Part shown: piece by piece, positions 59,561 through 64,000 of the stretch
Layout: every line of letters begins with the position of its first letter
Numbering within the stretch: the stretch's first letter is position 1
Source: Candidatus Woesearchaeota archaeon
Lineage (GTDB): Archaea > Nanobdellota > Nanobdellia > Woesearchaeales > JACJVV01
Direction: 5' to 3'
Assembly: GCA_020637495.1 (NCBI GenBank)
Contig: JACJVV010000001.1
Span: 248,001 to 312,000 of the forward strand
Length of the DNA stretch: 64,000 bases
Position numbers and translations under genes: made by a program
Notes under the pieces: generated by a model
Told to the model about the DNA's origin: nothing
Seen by the model: only the letters and a program-made list of their open reading frames with translations
Database searches by the model: none

Positions 59561-60487
59561 TTATTTCTCTTTGACAATGTCAACATTTATACTATCAGAT
59601 GTATGGAAACCATATTCCAATTCTACATATATTGTCGTATCATAATACCCTTCCGGACTTTCTGGCTGAATTCCTGATAACGTGCACGTTATGGTTTTCT
59701 CTTCGTCGATAAGCAAAGTCTTATCCGTAATACCACAATCAAGATCCTGATTGCCAAGTTTCACATCACCTATCTTCAATCTGTTGATATCCTCTTGAGC
59801 AGTGCATCCTTCCTTGAACTTATCAGGTAATGTCACAATCCCTCCATCATTATTGTCAATTGTGATCATCAGTTTCGGGATGACAACACCATCCTCCTGA
59901 GGGATATATCCTACTTCAACTTTCTGGACAACTACAGGGGCACCTTGGCCAGAACTATAGGTATACTTATCTTTTACACATCCACCTTCCTTGTGCTTAA
60001 TGGTATTGATGCATATACTATCACTCAAAACAGTCTTATACCTATAGCATAAATCTACATCAACTGTTGTGGAAACCTCATCAGGATAGGCTGTGAAAGT
60101 CGCATAATGATATGCAAAATCCCCCTTATTTGAGTAGATATTCTTGCCTTCAATTACACTCATGCTCTGGCCTGAAAGTTCACTGACAGAATTGACAATC
60201 ATTGGTGTTCCCTCTTTTGGCTTAAGGAAATCACCCACTGATTTTATCCGCATATAGATGTCGTCATTGTTTAGGTCTGTTGCACCTTTATTCTCTACCT
60301 TTATGTCATAAACTTCTACAGGAAGAGGGCTTCCAGAATATAATGTGATCTTTTCAGGACCTGTGATCTCAACACTTACACCATCCCTTCCTGATCTGAA
60401 ATCAACCTCTGTCGTTGAAGGGAGACATGACACTAAGAATAACATGATAGATAATACCATTAATATCCTCACTACTGTCTTATACAT
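59561..60487 (-). CDS. Secreted lipoprotein, paralogue 4 of four
   Basis: A 308-residue lipoprotein from the ATG at 60487 (MYKTVVRILMVLSIMLFLVSC, Cys 21); an upstream start at 60502 only adds MRSVR and would overlap the previous gene further. Domain 1 begins DGVSVEITGPEKITLYSG with VENKG; CYRYKTVLSDSICI is the conserved pair; SGQGAPVVVQKVEVGY opens domain 2 (LDCGITD, TITCTLSG). It overlaps the end of the 783-residue protein gene by 8 nt, so the two are translationally coupled. Confidence 0.82.
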   Translation of the reverse strand: MYKTVVRILMVLSIMLFLVSCLPSTTEVDFRSGRDGVSVEITGPEKITLYSGSPLPVEVYDIKVENKGATDLNNDDIYMRIKSVGDFLKPKEGTPMIVNSVSELSGQSMSVIEGKNIYSNKGDFAYHYATFTAYPDEVSTTVDVDLCYRYKTVLSDSICINTIKHKEGGCVKDKYTYSSGQGAPVVVQKVEVGYIPQEDGVVIPKLMITIDNNDGGIVTLPDKFKEGCTAQEDINRLKIGDVKLGNQDLDCGITDKTLLIDEEKTITCTLSGIQPESPEGYYDTTIYVELEYGFHTSDSINVDIVKEK

Positions 60488-62831
60488 TCTCACAGACCTC
60501 ATTTGTACATCTCATATTTGCTGGGCAAGGATTTTCTGTATCATGGCATGGTTTGCAGACTGAATTCTCAACACATAAACCTGATTTGCATTCTGAATCT
60601 TTGGTGCAAGAATCTTCGTTTTCCTTCAGCACATTTACTGCAGTGACTGTAGGTGTTGCTGTTGTGTCAACTGCAGTTTCGACATTCTTGCATAATGTCC
60701 TGAGCCAGTTGTAATAATCCTGCAATGTTGCCTGCTGTTCAGTACTATAAGTATTTTTGTTTGCTTCATAATATGCTTTCATGGATTTCTCGACATCATT
60801 GCTATTCTTCAAGAAGAACTCGCTTTGGAATCTGCTTATCAGACATTTAATGTCTTCCTCAGTCTCGTCTGTCAATGGACTTGATTTTCTGCAACCTGTT
60901 ATGTAATCTATAGTTCCATCATCATCTACATCTGTTGTCGGATTAACTTCAAAACCATTGTATGCTTCGATGATTGCAGCAACTACTGCCTCATACCTTA
61001 TCTCTTCCATATCTGCAAGCTGTGGTATATTCTTCCTGACAGTGTTTTGGTATTTCTGTGCATATGTATCCTTGTTCTGGGATTCTGTACCTTGTGATGC
61101 ATTCTTCTCTATATCTCCTATGCAAGTATATTGCTTTATCTTATCATAAACAGCACCTTGAGATTTTGCAATGTTTATACGGGCAGTCTTGCTTACATCA
61201 TATTCATATGAAGTGAATATCTTTATCGGCACTTGATTCACCCCTAAGCTTGATCCATCTGATAAAACATCATCTGATGTGAACAAGCCATTTATGTCTG
61301 CTTTCAAGACACATGAGATGGATTCGAAAGTGCTGAATGATTTGAATTTTTTATTACTCCCTGAACGGTCAAGGCTATAGACATTATCGCCACTATTGCA
61401 TATAAAACCTTGAGACTCTTGCGTTCCCGTGCTCAAGTAGGATAATGCTTGCTTTTCAAGTTCAGGACATGAATGCGACAGCGTGAATGTATATCCACCA
61501 CAAGCCTCTACGCTATCTGAATCCTGCTCATCATCTGAATCAGACTGCAATGACAAGGAAGAAGGGAATACCATGATGAATTCTTTTATCTCGTTTACTT
61601 CACCCTTATCCCATCCATTATCCTGCTTATCCGCATGCAATGTTATCCCCATAATTATATCCTTAACTTCAGTCACTGAAGGATCAGAGACATCAACTCT
61701 TCTCTTGCCCTGTTCACCATCTATCTCTCCTGCAATCCATACCGGGGCATTATGAGTCTTCAAGAAATTCTGACTAGCAAGATTTTCAATCTCTGCTTTC
61801 TGTTGGTCAGACCTATTATCCCATGCAGAAGATTTTATGAATAATGGTGTCATATAAGCAAAAGTCATGAAATCATATCTTGACTGGAAATTGAATTTTG
61901 TATTCTCAGTCTTTGAGAATATGTCCCTGTCAAATTTGCATATTATTGTCCTTTTCTGGCTTTCTGTAACACTAAATGTTCCATTCTCAGGAGTTGTTGA
62001 ACTGCAAGGAATTCCATTTATGGACCCTGATGCAACACCTTTCACTTCCTGGTCTACAGTCTCAACTTTCAAAGTCACAGGTATGCTGATAACTTCATGA
62101 GTATAGTACTTATCTTTCGTATCTATCTTCTCTATGAAGACACCCATTGGAACCTGATTCTCGTCGACTGCAGTATACCAATAATCCCCTGTTGCCTTAT
62201 ATACCTGCTGGTTGATGAATTCCATGATATACCTTGTGAAATCTATCTTCTCCAAAGCAACACCAACGTCGCTGAATGCATTAGTAAGTACACAATTGGT
62301 GAATTCAACATTGTTATAATCCGCCCAAATCTCATCATAGCCTTGCGTGCCAGGAACATGATATTCACTACAATCTTCACCCCATGTAGCTTTCCCTAAG
62401 ACTAAAAGTAAGAATATTATTCCAAAGGCTATCGCTAAAATTGCTGTCACTTTCACACCAAATAAACTTATTGAACCAATACCTTTTGCATACCCTATTC
62501 CTGATCCAACTGCTCTTCCCATTGCAGAGTTTTTTGTTTTTTCTATAATTTTACTTTTTATTCCTGATAATTTATTCTCAGAATTGTATGTTTTCTTCTC
62601 TAATTTCTCTGTTTCTTCTTGCTGTTTTTCCTGTCGTATCGTTTCATTTGATGCTTGTCTTTGTGCATCGGCTGCCTCTTTTTCTGCTCTATATGCAGCT
62701 TCTTCTTCAGATAATTTTCTTTTTACTTCTTCCCCATATCTTGAGACAGGATCTTCTTCCTCCTCTTCCAGAATTCTCTTTAGCTCATTCCTTTCCTTCT
62801 TAGCTAAAGTACGAATATCATCCACCATCAT
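60480..62831 (-). CDS. Large single-pass surface protein with lipoprotein-like module
   Basis: A 783-residue protein of no family I can name. Residues 1-100 are charged and predicted coiled coil (LEEEEEDP, EEAAYRAEKEAADAQRQAS), hence cytoplasmic; 121-146 is one membrane helix (VKVTAILAIAFGIIFLLLVLG); the remaining 630 residues are outside. About residues 245-310 resemble domain 2 of the lipoprotein paralogues (SINGIPCSSTTPENG, RTIICKFDRD). The C-terminus has a cysteine knot-like end (CTKDSECKSGLCVENSVC, CPANMRCTNEVC). It probably anchors a surface complex made with the lipoproteins. Confidence 0.8.
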   Translation of the reverse strand: MMVDDIRTLAKKERNELKRILEEEEEDPVSRYGEEVKRKLSEEEAAYRAEKEAADAQRQASNETIRQEKQQEETEKLEKKTYNSENKLSGIKSKIIEKTKNSAMGRAVGSGIGYAKGIGSISLFGVKVTAILAIAFGIIFLLLVLGKATWGEDCSEYHVPGTQGYDEIWADYNNVEFTNCVLTNAFSDVGVALEKIDFTRYIMEFINQQVYKATGDYWYTAVDENQVPMGVFIEKIDTKDKYYTHEVISIPVTLKVETVDQEVKGVASGSINGIPCSSTTPENGTFSVTESQKRTIICKFDRDIFSKTENTKFNFQSRYDFMTFAYMTPLFIKSSAWDNRSDQQKAEIENLASQNFLKTHNAPVWIAGEIDGEQGKRRVDVSDPSVTEVKDIIMGITLHADKQDNGWDKGEVNEIKEFIMVFPSSLSLQSDSDDEQDSDSVEACGGYTFTLSHSCPELEKQALSYLSTGTQESQGFICNSGDNVYSLDRSGSNKKFKSFSTFESISCVLKADINGLFTSDDVLSDGSSLGVNQVPIKIFTSYEYDVSKTARINIAKSQGAVYDKIKQYTCIGDIEKNASQGTESQNKDTYAQKYQNTVRKNIPQLADMEEIRYEAVVAAIIEAYNGFEVNPTTDVDDDGTIDYITGCRKSSPLTDETEEDIKCLISRFQSEFFLKNSNDVEKSMKAYYEANKNTYSTEQQATLQDYYNWLRTLCKNVETAVDTTATPTVTAVNVLKENEDSCTKDSECKSGLCVENSVCKPCHDTENPCPANMRCTNEVCENV

Positions 62832-62887
62832 AATTCTCCAAGAAGCTGAATTGCATCTATCTTATCCAAAGATCATCTGTGCAAATA

Positions 62888-64000
62888 TCATTGCACAACA
62901 TCAACCTTGATCTCCCTTATGTTCAAAAGGCTGAACGGAACAATCTCGATTGAATTGCTTCCAGGCTCGACAAATGTACTTATATCGCGTTGGTATGCAA
63001 GATTCTGCGTATCGACCCTTGTAAGATGTCCATTAATGTAAATATCAGCTTCTTTCCTTTCGAAGTCATTAGTAAATTTCATAGTAAGTATTACACTATA
63101 ATCTGGATCAAGCTCTTCTGCTTCCAAAGCATTCACAACTGGTCTGCATATAGGTGTCTCTTCTTCACCTTCGTAGCCTACAGGGCATATATCACATTGG
63201 CTCAAGGAGACTGAATTCACGCATCTGAAATCCAATCCATTAGTAGGCATCATATCACACCAGAACTGGTCTCCTGATTGATCAAAGCAACAATCTTTGT
63301 CTAATGCAGGAGTGCAACCATAAGGACATTCATTGTCTTCATTGTCTCCACAAAGGTCCTCGCCTTCTTCTGAGACATCCTTATCACGTCCTACATAATT
63401 TGTAGGGCATCTGTCAAGATTCTCTTCACTTACAAAACCTACACATCTATCATCGCTATTTGAAGTAGCAGCCACGCACCAATAAGGTGTTGTATATTCC
63501 TGCATGCAGCAATCATAATCATTATCCTCATCACAAGGTTCGCTGCATATTCCGTCAATCTCTCCGCATTTTGCATCGTCTATTACATCATATCTCAAAT
63601 TGAATATATATGGATCAAGCTCAAAGTAATATACAGGAATCTCATTATCCTCGAACTCAAGCTTAACTGTTATCAGATCAACAAGATATGAACCTTGGTC
63701 TGTTATGAAATCTATCTTGTTCTTGCCTACGAATATCATGTTAGGAGCAAATTCTACAAAATTCAATGTTCCACAATCAGGGATCCCTGCAAAAACAGTC
63801 CTATCGTTGAGCTTTATCGTCAATCTTCCTACATCGTTTGTTTTGCAGTCAGGATGGAATTTCAACAATGCACGTTCAATGCTTTCTCCTTGCTTCTCAC
63901 TCAAGAAGAATGTATTCATGCTCTGTTGCCTTGATGTGTCTGTTACATCTCCAATCACTTTTATGTTCTCGATGCTATACTCATTAGTCTCCCAGAATCT
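62888..64000 (-). CDS. Cysteine-rich extracellular protein, 5' end outside window
   Basis: The frame stays open to the window edge (codons at 63959-64000 read FWETNEYSIENIKV), so the GTG at 63958 is not the start. The visible part has beta-rich regions at both ends (AGIPDCGTLNFVEFAPNMIFVGKN, and DIYINGHLTRVDTQNLAYQRD) and, between them, two tandem cysteine modules of about 60 residues (CSEPCDEDNDYDCC...YWCVA...RCVGFVS...CPTNYVG and CPYGCTPALDKDCC...FWCDM...RCVNSVS...CPVGYEG). It lies 56 nt upstream of the 783-residue protein gene. Probably secreted and disulfide-bonded; no family recognised. Confidence 0.8.
   Translation of the reverse strand, partial: RFWETNEYSIENIKVIGDVTDTSRQQSMNTFFLSEKQGESIERALLKFHPDCKTNDVGRLTIKLNDRTVFAGIPDCGTLNFVEFAPNMIFVGKNKIDFITDQGSYLVDLITVKLEFEDNEIPVYYFELDPYIFNLRYDVIDDAKCGEIDGICSEPCDEDNDYDCCMQEYTTPYWCVAATSNSDDRCVGFVSEENLDRCPTNYVGRDKDVSEEGEDLCGDNEDNECPYGCTPALDKDCCFDQSGDQFWCDMMPTNGLDFRCVNSVSLSQCDICPVGYEGEEETPICRPVVNALEAEELDPDYSVILTMKFTNDFERKEADIYINGHLTRVDTQNLAYQRDISTFVEPGSNSIEIVPFSLLNIREIKVDVVQ

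Overview
The window is archaeal chromosome with low G+C. It carries family-D DNA polymerase, Orc1/Cdc6, MCM, RadB, TFE, aIF2-beta, MBF1, PAN and a euryarchaeal-order ribosomal protein operon. Short intergenic gaps, TATA boxes about 25-35 nt before many start codons (largely leaderless transcripts), a primase small subunit fused to a cysteine-less PriL-like tail, and lysine-rich tails on many ribosomal proteins fit a DPANN-type lineage such as Woesearchaeota/Pacearchaeota. Archaea is certain from the gene content; the lineage is inference. I found no rRNA, tRNA, CRISPR, insertion sequence or prophage gene.

Layout. 1-5.0 kb: MCM (5' end outside the window), an RPA-like OB protein, a SpoIIM-family membrane protein, a TrmB-type regulator and acylphosphatase. 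5.0-12.5 kb: PolD large and small subunits and Orc1/Cdc6 read leftward from a very AT-rich gap (11574-12060) with three dyads resembling origin recognition boxes; this is a strong candidate replication origin. aIF2-beta reads the other way. 12.5-25.8 kb: TFE, Lrp and PhoU-like regulators, a shortened NFACT protein, a HAD hydrolase and a complete UDP-GlcNAc operon (glmS, glmM, GlmU-like enzyme), then an HTH protein with an S-layer-like domain, another TrmB protein, an orphan, an AK6-type kinase and MBF1. 25.8-32 kb: two GT-C type membrane proteins, RadB, ribosomal protein S2 with a structured leader, and the primase.

32.0-46.1 kb is one continuous operon from L3 to SecY (25 genes, many overlapping by 1-8 nt). 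It is preceded by a TATA box and a leader of about 240 nt rich in hairpins, two of which are mutually exclusive. 46-56.3 kb holds a DUF106 (Oxa1-like) insertase, two more regulators (one with a clear palindromic operator), a Nudix protein, RFC small subunit, a PRC-barrel protein, M16, M24 and M29 peptidases, PAN, L14e and L34e.

56.4-64.0 kb is the most novel part. It contains four paralogous secreted lipoproteins, a 783-residue single-pass protein whose ectodomain appears to share a module with them, and a partial cysteine-rich secreted protein. All lie on one strand and look like an undescribed cell-surface assembly. Together the window joins most of the replisome, the core translation operon, UDP-GlcNAc supply for surface glycans, membrane insertion and proteolysis, and a lineage-specific envelope locus.
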